Shown one piece after another: positions 1 to 4,490 of a stretch of DNA of 5,325 nucleotides; the stretch's first letter is position 1, and each line of letters starts with the position of its first letter. Both the position numbers and the translations under genes were made by a program. This stretch comes from Methanoregula sp. (GTDB taxonomy: Archaea > Halobacteriota > Methanomicrobia > Methanomicrobiales > Methanospirillaceae), in the NCBI RefSeq assembly GCF_002835825.1, contig NZ_PIZH01000142.1, positions 1-5,325 of the forward strand. Direction: 5' to 3'. Below the pieces are notes generated by a model. That model did not search any database, was not told where the DNA came from, and saw nothing but the letters and a program-made list of their open reading frames with translations.

Positions 1-198
1 CCGGCAACTGCGGACGCAGGCGGTCTACGTGAGGCAGCCGATCTGCGCGAGGTTCATCGGGTTATCCTGTTGGAAACAACGCAAGTGTCCCAGGCCGCTA
101 ATCGTCGGGTAGCGCACCAGGCACCAGCCGATGGGAAGGCCGACTTCGGTCATGCCTTTTCGTGATTCTTCCATTGCCACACGCATGAAGGGATCCAT
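1..198 (-). pseudogene. Decayed cytosine/nucleoside deaminase, N-terminal part (runs off window)
   Basis: The family (yeast Fcy1-type, zinc-dependent CDA fold) hydrolyses cytosine or related amino-bases in the cytoplasm. Seen here: from ATG at 198 the protein begins MDPFMRVAMEESRKG, followed by GLPIG and a GHLRCFQQDNP block, which matches the family start (GxPIGxxLV, GHNxRxQQxxP). Where active members have HAE (zinc-binding His and the proton-shuttle Glu) this sequence has LAQ, and the Asn of GHN is Leu. The frame meets TAG at 27-25. Beyond it the same frame still resembles the family (TACVRSCR against a typical AGRQRSYR), so the break is a point change and not the gene end. The Cys-x2-Cys zinc ligands would lie outside the window. 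A TATA-like ACATTAAACA at 221-230 sits about 28 bases before the ATG. It diverges from the NYN gene. Family call fairly sure; loss of activity inferred from the missing catalytic residues. Confidence 0.72.
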
Positions 199-220
199 AC
201 CCTGTGCTGGGTGCGGATCC

Positions 221-230
221 TGTTTAATGT
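221..230 (-). promoter_or_regulatory. TATA-like box for the deaminase relic
   Basis: On the minus strand this reads ACATTAAACA, centred about 28 bases before the ATG at 198, the spacing expected for a leaderless archaeal transcript. The match is weak, and the gene it serves is decayed. Confidence 0.3.
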
Positions 231-310
231 TGTGGATGGGACACCCTCGCCGGAAGTAACTCCCCGTGATTCCCGCGAGAAAACCCCCGGCCTCCCGCAG
301 CAGTCCCGCC

Positions 311-320
311 ATATCTTTAT
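311..320 (+). promoter_or_regulatory. Possible TATA box of the NYN gene
   Basis: ATATCTTTAT is centred about 30 bases before the ATG at 346. No Shine-Dalgarno sequence precedes that ATG, which fits a leaderless message starting at or just before it. This spacing is one reason for choosing 346 over the in-frame ATG at 319, which lies at the box itself. Confidence 0.4.
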
Positions 321-345
321 GAAGCCGCGTGCATACTGTCAATCA

Positions 346-1122
346 ATGGATTACTCGTACCAGCCGCAGGAACGCCAGAGAAAACTGGCGGTGTTAATCG
401 ATGCCGACAATGCACAGGCAAGCATCATCAAGAACCTCCTGGATGAAGTTGCGAAATACGGCATCGCTTCCGTGAAACGGATCTATGGGAACTGGACAAC
501 GCCCCAGCTCCAGCCCTGGAAGGATGTCCTCCTGTCGCATTCCATCGTACCGATCCAGCAGTTCAATTACTCGTCAGGGAAAAACGCCACGGACAGTGCG
601 ATGATCATCGATGCGATGGACCTGCTCCACGCGGGCAATGTTGACGGGTTCTGTATTGTCTCAAGCGACAGCGACTTCACCCGGCTCGCGTCCCGGATCC
701 GCGAATCGGGCCTGATCGTGTACGGCTTTGGGGAGAAACGGACGCCCAAACCCTTTGTCGATGCCTGTGACAAATTCATCTACACGGAAATCCTGCGGCC
801 CTCGGACTCTTCCGGCAGTTCCGGTGAGACCCGCCCGGAAATCACCGGTATCAACACCGTCAAAAACGATCCCCGGTTCCTGCGGCTGCTCCGGAGCAGC
901 ATCGAGGACTCCTCGGACGACAAGGGCTGGGCGGAGCTCGGGCTTGTCGGCAGTAACCTCCAGAAAAAGAGCCCCGAGTTCGATGCACGCAACTACGGGT
1001 TCCGGAAGTTCTTCGACCTGATCCAGTCGCTGGGCCTGTTCGAAGTCGACGAGCGGCAGTCAAAGGACCAGAGCGGGAAGATCATCTATATCCGGGAAAA
1101 AGTGAAAAAAGGGCGGAAATAG
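346..1122 (+). CDS. NYN domain (PIN-like RNase) protein with C-terminal LOTUS/OST-HTH domain
   Basis: The product is a 258-residue soluble protein. Residues 13-150 form a NYN domain (LabA/DUF88 type, PIN-like fold), a family of metal-dependent RNases or RNA-binding relatives. Visible motifs are the first strand LAVLIDADN with D19 and N22, D83 and D89 in the ATDSAMIID segment, and SSDSDF with D108 and D110, giving the usual acidic cluster. A Ser/Gly/Glu-rich linker (about 152-165) leads to a winged-helix LOTUS/OST-HTH domain at about 174-250 (DPRFLRLL, GWAELG, NYGFRKFFDLIQSLGLFEV), a module known to bind RNA or protein partners. The tail is basic (KVKKGRK). The combination suggests an RNA-targeting nuclease; the substrate is unknown. 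The frame is open back to 211 with an alternative ATG at 319, but homology starts only after 346. A T-rich terminator follows. Domain calls are confident; cellular role is not. Confidence 0.9.
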   Translation: MDYSYQPQERQRKLAVLIDADNAQASIIKNLLDEVAKYGIASVKRIYGNWTTPQLQPWKDVLLSHSIVPIQQFNYSSGKNATDSAMIIDAMDLLHAGNVDGFCIVSSDSDFTRLASRIRESGLIVYGFGEKRTPKPFVDACDKFIYTEILRPSDSSGSSGETRPEITGINTVKNDPRFLRLLRSSIEDSSDDKGWAELGLVGSNLQKKSPEFDARNYGFRKFFDLIQSLGLFEVDERQSKDQSGKIIYIREKVKKGRK

Positions 1123-1147
1123 CCCCGCCGGTATCATCTTCTTTTTT
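1112..1147 (+). terminator. Terminator of the NYN gene
   Basis: A short GGCGG / CCGCC stem (1112-1116 and 1125-1129, loop of 8) overlaps the stop codon, followed by a pyrimidine run ending in six T at 1142-1147. The T run alone would be enough for archaeal termination; the stem may be incidental. Confidence 0.5.
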
Positions 1148-1359
1148 AAAACCGGGCCGGGATGACGGCAGGTTCCGGGCCGTTTTACGGGTATCTGCGT
1201 ACATTTTTCCGCTGCATCCCGGAAAAGAATCCAAAAAGGGCAGATTCACACTGCCATATTCATCAGTACAAATTTTTTTGGATAGCGTTGCCACAAGGCT
1301 CACGTTGCCGGGGTTACCTGGTATGATTTCGCACACCCATGGACGGGACCGGAAAAAAG
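1123..1359. other. Gene-free spacer between convergent genes
   Basis: These 237 bases separate the 3' ends of the NYN gene and the minus-strand zinc-ribbon gene. They hold the NYN terminator, a directly repeated CCGGGCCG (1152-1159 and 1175-1182), a seven-T run near 1273-1279 and the left arm of an inverted repeat (1330-1336). No convincing gene is present; an open minus-strand frame here overlaps the NYN coding end and its peptide is low-complexity and unconvincing. Confidence 0.5.
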
Positions 1360-1375
1360 TTACTTTTTGTGTGCG
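1353..1375 (-). terminator. Terminator of the zinc-ribbon gene
   Basis: On the minus strand the stop codon TAA (1362-1360) is followed directly by C and six T (complement of 1358-1353). The stop lies inside a perfect AAAAAGT-T-ACTTTTT dyad (1354-1368). A second inverted pair, CGCACAC at 1330-1336 and GTGTGCG at 1369-1375, encloses it. Confidence 0.5.
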
Positions 1376-1551
1376 GGCTTCTCATCGTGATGAATGAGGC
1401 GGCACTTGTTGACGCACTCCCAGTTTGCCGGGTGGAACTTCCCGTCAGCATCAGCTTTCATGGTAGTGTGATACTTTTCCCCGCAGACAAGGCATTCCAT
1501 CAGGCCGTCTTTCTCGTCAACAATCCGTGTTGTGTGCTTTTTGTCGCTCAT
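1360..1551 (-). CDS. Small zinc-ribbon-like protein, 63 residues
   Basis: I do not recognise a named family. The product has four cysteines as C20-x2-C23 (ECLVCGEKYH) and C46-x3-C50 (NWECVNKCRLIHH), with H28, H40, H54 and H55 nearby, a pattern fit for one structural zinc ion. The second knuckle with CxxxC instead of CxxC is unusual. Both ends are charged (MSDKKHTTR and DEKPAHKK); there is no signal peptide or membrane segment, so it is cytoplasmic. The ATG is supported by a TATA box 26 bases upstream, consistent with a leaderless message. It diverges from the lysine-rich gene and has its own T-run terminator. Nucleic-acid binding or protein-protein contact is plausible for such proteins but unproven. 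An alternative is a zinc-storage or regulatory peptide. That it is a real gene is likely; its function is unknown. Confidence 0.75.
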   Translation of the reverse strand: MSDKKHTTRIVDEKDGLMECLVCGEKYHTTMKADADGKFHPANWECVNKCRLIHHDEKPAHKK

Positions 1552-1573
1552 GATCGTTAGTCGGTACCCGGAC

Positions 1574-1581
1574 TAAAAATA
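1574..1581 (-). promoter_or_regulatory. TATA box of the zinc-ribbon gene
   Basis: The minus strand reads TATTTTTA, with 22 bases between it and the ATG at 1551. This places the expected start of transcription at or next to the ATG, and no Shine-Dalgarno sequence is present. A leaderless message is the simplest reading. Confidence 0.55.
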
Positions 1582-1599
1582 CGTATGGATGGGGCAATA

Positions 1600-1609
1600 G
1601 TGCCGGCAC
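1600..1609. repeat. Palindrome GTGCCGGCAC (copy 1)
   Basis: A perfect 10-base palindrome in the divergent intergenic region between the zinc-ribbon and lysine-rich genes, about 20 bases behind the minus-strand TATA box. The same 10 bases occur at 4480-4489 in another intergenic region, and I saw no copy in coding sequence. A protein-binding site is possible. Confidence 0.35.
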
Positions 1610-1633
1610 GGATCCGTTGCCCCGGGGATATCG

Positions 1634-1640
1634 TTAAATT
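1634..1640 (+). promoter_or_regulatory. Possible TATA element of the lysine-rich gene
   Basis: TTAAATT lies about 48 bases before the ATG at 1685. Transcription would start near 1663, leaving a short leader that contains the Shine-Dalgarno sequence. The match to an archaeal TATA box is modest. Confidence 0.35.
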
Positions 1641-1670
1641 GGAACAACGATAACATCAACCATTCACACA

Positions 1671-1676
1671 GGGTGA
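1671..1676 (+). promoter_or_regulatory. Ribosome binding site GGGTGA
   Basis: GGGTGA ends 8 bases before the ATG at 1685 and can pair with the archaeal 16S rRNA 3' end. It supports translation of the very short downstream frame. Confidence 0.55.
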
Positions 1677-1684
1677 AACAAACC

Positions 1685-1822
1685 ATGCCGACAAGCAAGA
1701 AACAACTGGTAAAACTGAACAAGGCAAAGAAGGAGAAGGCAGAGGAGCTCTCAAAGCAGGCAGCCGGCGGGAGCAAGGAAGCGCAGAAGAAGCTCAAGAA
1801 ACTTGAGAAGAAACTCAAGTAA
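1685..1822 (+). CDS. Lysine-rich small basic protein, 45 residues
   Basis: The peptide starts MPTSKKQLVKLNKAKKEKAE and ends KKLKKLEKKLK. Sixteen of 45 residues are Lys and five are Glu; there is no Cys, His, Trp or Arg. Two amphipathic helices are likely (about 5-27 and 30-45), split by GG at 28-29, with Leu spacing in the second that could support a short coiled coil. Evidence that it is a gene: a Shine-Dalgarno GGGTGA at the right distance, a possible TATA element upstream, a T-tract terminator straight after the stop, and clean codon use. I do not recognise the family. The strong positive charge suggests contact with nucleic acid or the ribosome, but this is inference. Its length is below many gene-calling cut-offs, so it may be missed in annotations. 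Confidence 0.7.
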   Translation: MPTSKKQLVKLNKAKKEKAEELSKQAAGGSKEAQKKLKKLEKKLK

Positions 1823-1830
1823 GCCTCCAG

Positions 1831-1868
1831 TTTTTCGATCTCCTTTTTTTCTCACTGGCTGGCAGTGA
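1831..1868 (+). terminator. Terminator of the lysine-rich gene
   Basis: Two T runs (1831-1835 and 1844-1850, five and seven T) follow the stop codon. Directly after them lies a perfect TCACTG / CAGTGA inverted repeat (1852-1857 and 1863-1868, loop of five). The T runs fit archaeal termination; the hairpin after them could protect the 3' end if transcription reads slightly past. Confidence 0.6.
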
Positions 1869-1977
1869 ACCGGAAGGTCTGCTGTTCGACTGTCCCTCGT
1901 TCAGAAAAACAACCGATGCATGAGAGAAGACTGAACGCCCGGATCCCGTACCGCCCGGCAAAACCGGATCGCCGGCC

Positions 1978-1985
1978 TATAAATA
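1978..1985 (+). promoter_or_regulatory. TATA box of the small lipoprotein gene
   Basis: TATAAATA is a near-perfect archaeal box centred about 28 bases before the ATG at 2010. There is no Shine-Dalgarno sequence between them, so the message is probably leaderless. Confidence 0.7.
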
Positions 1986-2009
1986 TTCATCCGGTCAATC
2001 ACCGTCCGT

Positions 2010-2459
2010 ATGAAGATTACAGCAATCGCACTTCTCATCATCATCGCCGTGATCGCCTGCGGGTGTACAACCCCGGCTCCGGCAGCAGCACCCTCATCGA
2101 CGAATGAGGCTCTCCCGGCCCTGGCCATTCCGGATCTCACCGGCACCTGGACAGGCCCCATGACCGGCTATGAACCGGATGCGGGATTCACGAACTACGG
2201 CAACACCACGATGTCGATGATTGTCTCAGAACAGCAGGGACGCATCTTTACCGGGACGTTTGTTTTCGGCAGTGGCAACAACACTGAAACGATTCCCTTC
2301 TCGGGAGTGATCGGCCGTAATGGCAGGACGCTCACGATCCCGCAGAAGACCGGAGGGTACAGTTTTGGTGAAGTCATTTCTTCCGGTGAGATCGAACTGA
2401 TCTACGTCAGTGACGGCACGCACTATTCCTCCTCCATCGATATGCTCCGGAAAGCATAA
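2010..2459 (+). CDS. Small secreted lipoprotein of unknown function
   Basis: The 149-residue product has a signal peptide (MKITAIALLIIIAVIA) and a lipobox. Either C17 (VIAC) or C19 (ACGC) could be lipidated; C19 followed by TTPAPAAAP looks like the usual start of a mature archaeal lipoprotein with a Thr/Pro/Ala-rich spacer (20-38). The mature domain from about 41 begins DLTGTWTGPMTGYEP and continues with alternating hydrophobic and polar stretches (MSMIVSEQQGRIFTGTFVF, EIELIYVSDGTHY), which suggests an all-beta barrel or sandwich anchored outside the membrane. The GTW opening is reminiscent of lipocalin- or avidin-like barrels, but this is only a resemblance. Similar short proteins are common in Methanomicrobiales as far as I know; no function is established. 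It has its own promoter and terminator and converges on the FMN reductase gene. Confidence 0.88.
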   Translation: MKITAIALLIIIAVIACGCTTPAPAAAPSSTNEALPALAIPDLTGTWTGPMTGYEPDAGFTNYGNTTMSMIVSEQQGRIFTGTFVFGSGNNTETIPFSGVIGRNGRTLTIPQKTGGYSFGEVISSGEIELIYVSDGTHYSSSIDMLRKA

Positions 2460-2475
2460 GGCCCGGCATCCTCTC

Positions 2476-2482
2476 TTTTTTT
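2476..2482 (+). terminator. T-tract terminator of the small lipoprotein gene
   Basis: Seven T within CTCTCTTTTTTTGGG lie 16 bases after the stop codon, a typical archaeal oligo-T terminator. Confidence 0.6.
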
Positions 2483-2486
2483 GGGC

Positions 2487-2494
2487 TTATATAT
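2487..2494 (+). promoter_or_regulatory. Orphan TATA box
   Basis: TTATATAT follows the lipoprotein terminator directly. Read on the plus strand, transcription would start near 2517 and run antisense into the 3' end of the FMN reductase gene. A 19-codon frame (ATG at 2525, stop at 2582-2584, starting MDSGNHQAGPAPK) lies just downstream but is too short to judge. The box is nearly symmetrical, so the direction is uncertain and it may be chance. Confidence 0.3.
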
Positions 2495-2566
2495 CCCAGA
2501 CCCGGGGAATCTTCCGACAGGGTAATGGATTCCGGCAATCATCAGGCAGGCCCGGCGCCGAAGCGA

Positions 2567-3103
2567 TCAGGGCTCCCGCGGTAATTTCTTCTCCGGCGGC
2601 TCCCGGCTCCAGTCATCGTACCCGAGTATCAGATGCTCGATGGCAACCTCGATGGAACCTGCATCGGGGTCCGGGAATGCCCGGTACTCGTCCACCTGGC
2701 AGTGGGAGAGATGATAGGAATACAAGACATCTCCGTTCTCGTCGCAGGCTTCGATGGTGAACGGTCGCTTGTATTCGGGGAGGAGGGAGCCTTTGCCGGT
2801 TGCCGGGCCGATGGTGCCGTCATTGCCGAACATCCCCTCCCGCAGCCGGAGATATGCCTCTGGCTGGCGCATGACAGAAACGTCAGGGCAGGAGAGAATG
2901 CTCCGCAGGTGCTGCCGCGCGAGTGCGGTGCCGATACCACCGGTGGAGACATGGATGATGCCTGCGGGTTTTCCGGCCCATACGCTCTTGCCGGCCGGGC
3001 GGGATCCATGATCGAGTGCGTTCTTGAGTACGGTGGGGATCGAGCGGTTGTATTCCGGTGATACGATGAGCAGTCCACTCGCAGACCGGACCGCGTTCTT
3101 CAT
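2567..3103 (-). CDS. NADPH-dependent FMN reductase, C-terminal part with an unusual tail
   Basis: The family is a flavodoxin-fold enzyme (SsuE/azoreductase type, usually about 180-190 residues) that moves electrons from NAD(P)H to FMN. Seen here: residues 7-36 carry the flavin-binding block GLLIVSPEYNRSIPTVLKNA and the SRP that follows; 39-63 carry KSVWAGKPAGI and STGGIGTALA; 78-100 carry VMRQPEAYLRL and GMFGNDGTIGPAT. The N-terminal third is missing: it is encoded in the same frame upstream (3334 to 3119), separated by a TAA codon at 3118-3116. ATG 3103 has no Shine-Dalgarno sequence, so separate translation is doubtful. After residue 102 family similarity stops, where normal members end with a short helix; instead there is a 76-residue tail (YKRPFTIEACDENGDVLYSY, later FPDPDAGSIEVAIEHL) of unknown origin with normal codon use. 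The usual VPVMGQPE is SVMRQPE. Probably an inactive remnant; expression of the tail part cannot be excluded. Confidence 0.6.
   Translation of the reverse strand: MKNAVRSASGLLIVSPEYNRSIPTVLKNALDHGSRPAGKSVWAGKPAGIIHVSTGGIGTALARQHLRSILSCPDVSVMRQPEAYLRLREGMFGNDGTIGPATGKGSLLPEYKRPFTIEACDENGDVLYSYHLSHCQVDEYRAFPDPDAGSIEVAIEHLILGYDDWSREPPEKKLPREP
2570..2797 (-). other. Foreign-looking C-terminal segment fused to the FMN reductase
   Basis: This segment codes for residues 103-178 of the C-terminal reductase frame. It reads like an intact small domain: strand-turn-strand around EACDENGDVLYSYHL, then VDEYRAFPDPDAGSIEV, a helix IEVAIEHLILGYDDW and a charged end. It does not match any part of the FMN reductase fold I know. 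It could come from a deletion joining the reductase to the 3' end of another gene. Confidence 0.4.
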
Positions 3104-3115
3104 GCGGATGACTGC

Positions 3116-3334
3116 TTAGCCCGGGGGGTCCTCTTCGTCCTGGTTGTATAACGGCAGATCCCCGATGAACACGCGGGTGAAGGAAACCTCCTGCGGGGCA
3201 AGCTGAACGAAACCCCCGATACGCTTGCTGTTAAAGAACCCGTTCTGAAGATTTCCAACAATAACTGCGATTGAATACGTGCGTATGCTCGGCTCTCCAT
3301 CCATGAGGTACCGTTTCGTTTCCCGCACATACAT
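3116..3334 (-). pseudogene. FMN reductase, N-terminal part cut off by an in-frame TAA
   Basis: These 72 codons hold the missing start of the reductase: the first strand SIAVIVG, then NLQNGFFNSK, then the FIGDLPLYNQDEEDPP segment typical of the family. The frame is the same as that of the C-terminal part, with TAA at 3118-3116 and only four codons (AVIR) between it and ATG 3103. The FMN phosphate loop, normally GSLRxxSxN, reads GNLQNGFFN, so the Ser, Arg and second Ser are lost. The start at 3334 is chosen because GGAGG (3345-3341) lies six bases before it; a second in-frame ATG at 3304 has no such site. The intact original gene would span 3334 to 2567, 255 residues counting the tail. Substitutions at several conserved sites argue for real decay and not a single sequencing error. 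Confidence 0.65.
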
Positions 3335-3340
3335 CCGCCC

Positions 3341-3345
3341 CCTCC
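3341..3345 (-). promoter_or_regulatory. Shine-Dalgarno GGAGG of the FMN reductase gene
   Basis: GGAGG on the minus strand is six bases before ATG 3334. It marks the original start of the now interrupted gene. Confidence 0.55.
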
Positions 3346-3390
3346 GGATGAAATGATCGAGAGAGGAACAACAGGATGATCATGGTCCGG

Positions 3391-3401
3391 ATAAGAATAA
3401 A
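3391..3401 (-). promoter_or_regulatory. Possible TATA box of the FMN reductase gene
   Basis: The minus strand reads TTTATTCTTAT. Transcription would start near 3370, giving a leader of about 35 bases that contains the GGAGG site. Confidence 0.4.
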
Positions 3402-3513
3402 GAGACCTGAGGGGTGCGTACAATGCGTGTCACAGATTCATACGGAAGGCGGAATCAGAAATCGGAATAGAGAAATACCTGTGTAAGGAAACGGTACAAG
3501 GCTGGGGTTAGTT

Positions 3514-4368
3514 GTGGGTTGCAGACTGGCTGAATCCGTCTTGGTCGTCGTTTCCCTCGTGTTCATCGTTTCTGCCGGCTGCGTCACCATCCACGTTAAT
3601 GCACCCGTTTTCTCCTCGGCGCAACTCCCGGCAGCCGCGGAAAATGTCACCGGTACTCCTCCTTCTTCAGAGCGTTATTCATCGGGTGTCCTGGACAACG
3701 AGTCAGCAGCACGGGATCCGGATACGAATCTGAGTCCTGCTAAGACAATGAGTCCCGTCTCCCGCATTACGGCAAACCCGAACAGCAAGTCCGATGTCAA
3801 CCGGCGGTTCCAGGATGTTGTGTTTGGCAATGAAGCCCAGTATCTCAACCGATGGGAGAACCGGAATGTGAAACTCGGCGTGGCCGGAGAATATACACGG
3901 GAAGATCTCAAAACCCTTCATGATTTTGTCATCCGGTTCAACAATGTGTCCGATACCACGCACCTGACCCTCCCCTACGAGAGCGAGAACCAGGAATTCA
4001 CCATCCGCTTTGTGCCTCCATCCTTTTTCAGTACCATCGATGAGGATGTGGCCGACAAGGTGGTCAGGAATACGGACACCGGGGAGGTTTACTTTGCGGA
4101 TGTGACCAATAAGAACTCCTGGGTTGAGACGGATCTCATCTACATCAATTCCCGCTTTAAAGGTGAAGAGAGGAAATACCTCCTCCTCCGGGCGCTCCTG
4201 TATGATATGGGTTTTGAGGGATATTCCGATGATCCTGCCAGTATCTTCTATTTCAATCCGCGGACAACCGAACTCAGCGAGATGGACTGGGCGGTCATCG
4301 ACCTGCTGTACAGCAAAAAATTCACCTATGGGGAATCCCTGTCCTCGGTGAGGGCCAAGCTCACCTGA
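3514..4368 (+). CDS. Lipoprotein with a DUF2927-like domain
   Basis: The 284-residue product starts at GTG 3514 (no ATG is available; a stop lies at 3484-3486). The N-terminus is a signal peptide with hydrophobic core SVLVVVSLVFIV and lipobox SAGC, lipidated at C23, so the protein is anchored outside the membrane. Residues 28-95 are a Ser/Thr/Pro/Asn-rich linker. Residues about 97-284 resemble DUF2927: a FGNEAQYLNRWENRNVKLGV opening, an amphipathic helix near 128-143, strand FTIRFVPPSFF, strand DLIYINS, helix EERKYLLLRALLYDMGF, then DDPASIFYF and a closing SEMDWAVIDLLYSKKFTYG. Many DUF2927 proteins are putative lipoproteins with no known function; the helix after the last strand occupies the place where metallopeptidase-like relatives carry a zinc motif, and no HExxH is present here. 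A non-catalytic cell-surface role is likely. Start position is the weak point; the Shine-Dalgarno match is poor. Stand-alone gene between divergent and convergent neighbours. Confidence 0.78.
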   Translation: MGCRLAESVLVVVSLVFIVSAGCVTIHVNAPVFSSAQLPAAAENVTGTPPSSERYSSGVLDNESAARDPDTNLSPAKTMSPVSRITANPNSKSDVNRRFQDVVFGNEAQYLNRWENRNVKLGVAGEYTREDLKTLHDFVIRFNNVSDTTHLTLPYESENQEFTIRFVPPSFFSTIDEDVADKVVRNTDTGEVYFADVTNKNSWVETDLIYINSRFKGEERKYLLLRALLYDMGFEGYSDDPASIFYFNPRTTELSEMDWAVIDLLYSKKFTYGESLSSVRAKLT

Positions 4369-4409
4369 TCCGTTTTGCAGGGCCGTTCTTCGATTTTGGA
4401 TACAGCAGG

Positions 4410-4416
4410 TTTTTTT
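4410..4416 (+). terminator. T-tract terminator of the DUF2927-like gene
   Basis: Seven T (GGTTTTTTTACC) about 41 bases after the stop codon form a plain archaeal terminator. It abuts the first TTACCGG motif. Confidence 0.55.
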
Positions 4417-4423
4417 ACCGGTC

Positions 4424-4430
4424 TATAAAA
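4424..4430 (+). promoter_or_regulatory. Strong TATA box without an obvious gene
   Basis: TATAAAA is preceded two bases upstream by TTACCGG, in the TFB recognition position. Transcription would start near 4451-4455 and run into the motif-rich region. The next plus-strand gene is not in the window. Confidence 0.5.
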
Positions 4431-4478
4431 CATTTTGAAAACTGACAATTACCGGGGGAATTCACCGGTAAAGCGACA

Positions 4479-4490
4479 GGTGCCGGCACC
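4479..4490. repeat. Palindrome GGTGCCGGCACC (contains copy 2 of GTGCCGGCAC)
   Basis: A perfect 12-base palindrome 50-60 bases downstream of the TATA box. Its core 10 bases equal the palindrome at 1600-1609. It could be an operator or a small RNA hairpin (GGTG/CACC stem with a CCGG loop). Confidence 0.4.

Noticed and set aside
25..27. TAG in the deaminase as a pyrrolysine codon
   Set aside because: The catalytic residues are already lost, Pyl is known mainly in methylamine methyltransferases, and Pyl machinery is not typical of Methanomicrobiales.
1082..1336. 84-codon minus-strand frame
   Set aside because: It overlaps the coding end of the NYN gene, has no promoter or ribosome site, and shows no protein-like pattern.
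1387..1393. C-box-like GTGATGA suggesting a C/D guide RNA
   Set aside because: It is antisense within the zinc-ribbon gene and I found no properly spaced D', C' and D boxes around it.
1865..2107. 80-codon plus-strand frame before and into the small lipoprotein gene
   Set aside because: It begins with GTG inside the hairpin after a terminator, spans the lipoprotein promoter, and its Arg/His/Pro-rich peptide looks like an out-of-frame reading.
2633..3061. 142-codon plus-strand open frame
   Set aside because: It is antisense to the FMN reductase, whose protein similarity is clear; long antisense frames are common over GC-rich genes of this family and the peptide has no recognisable fold.
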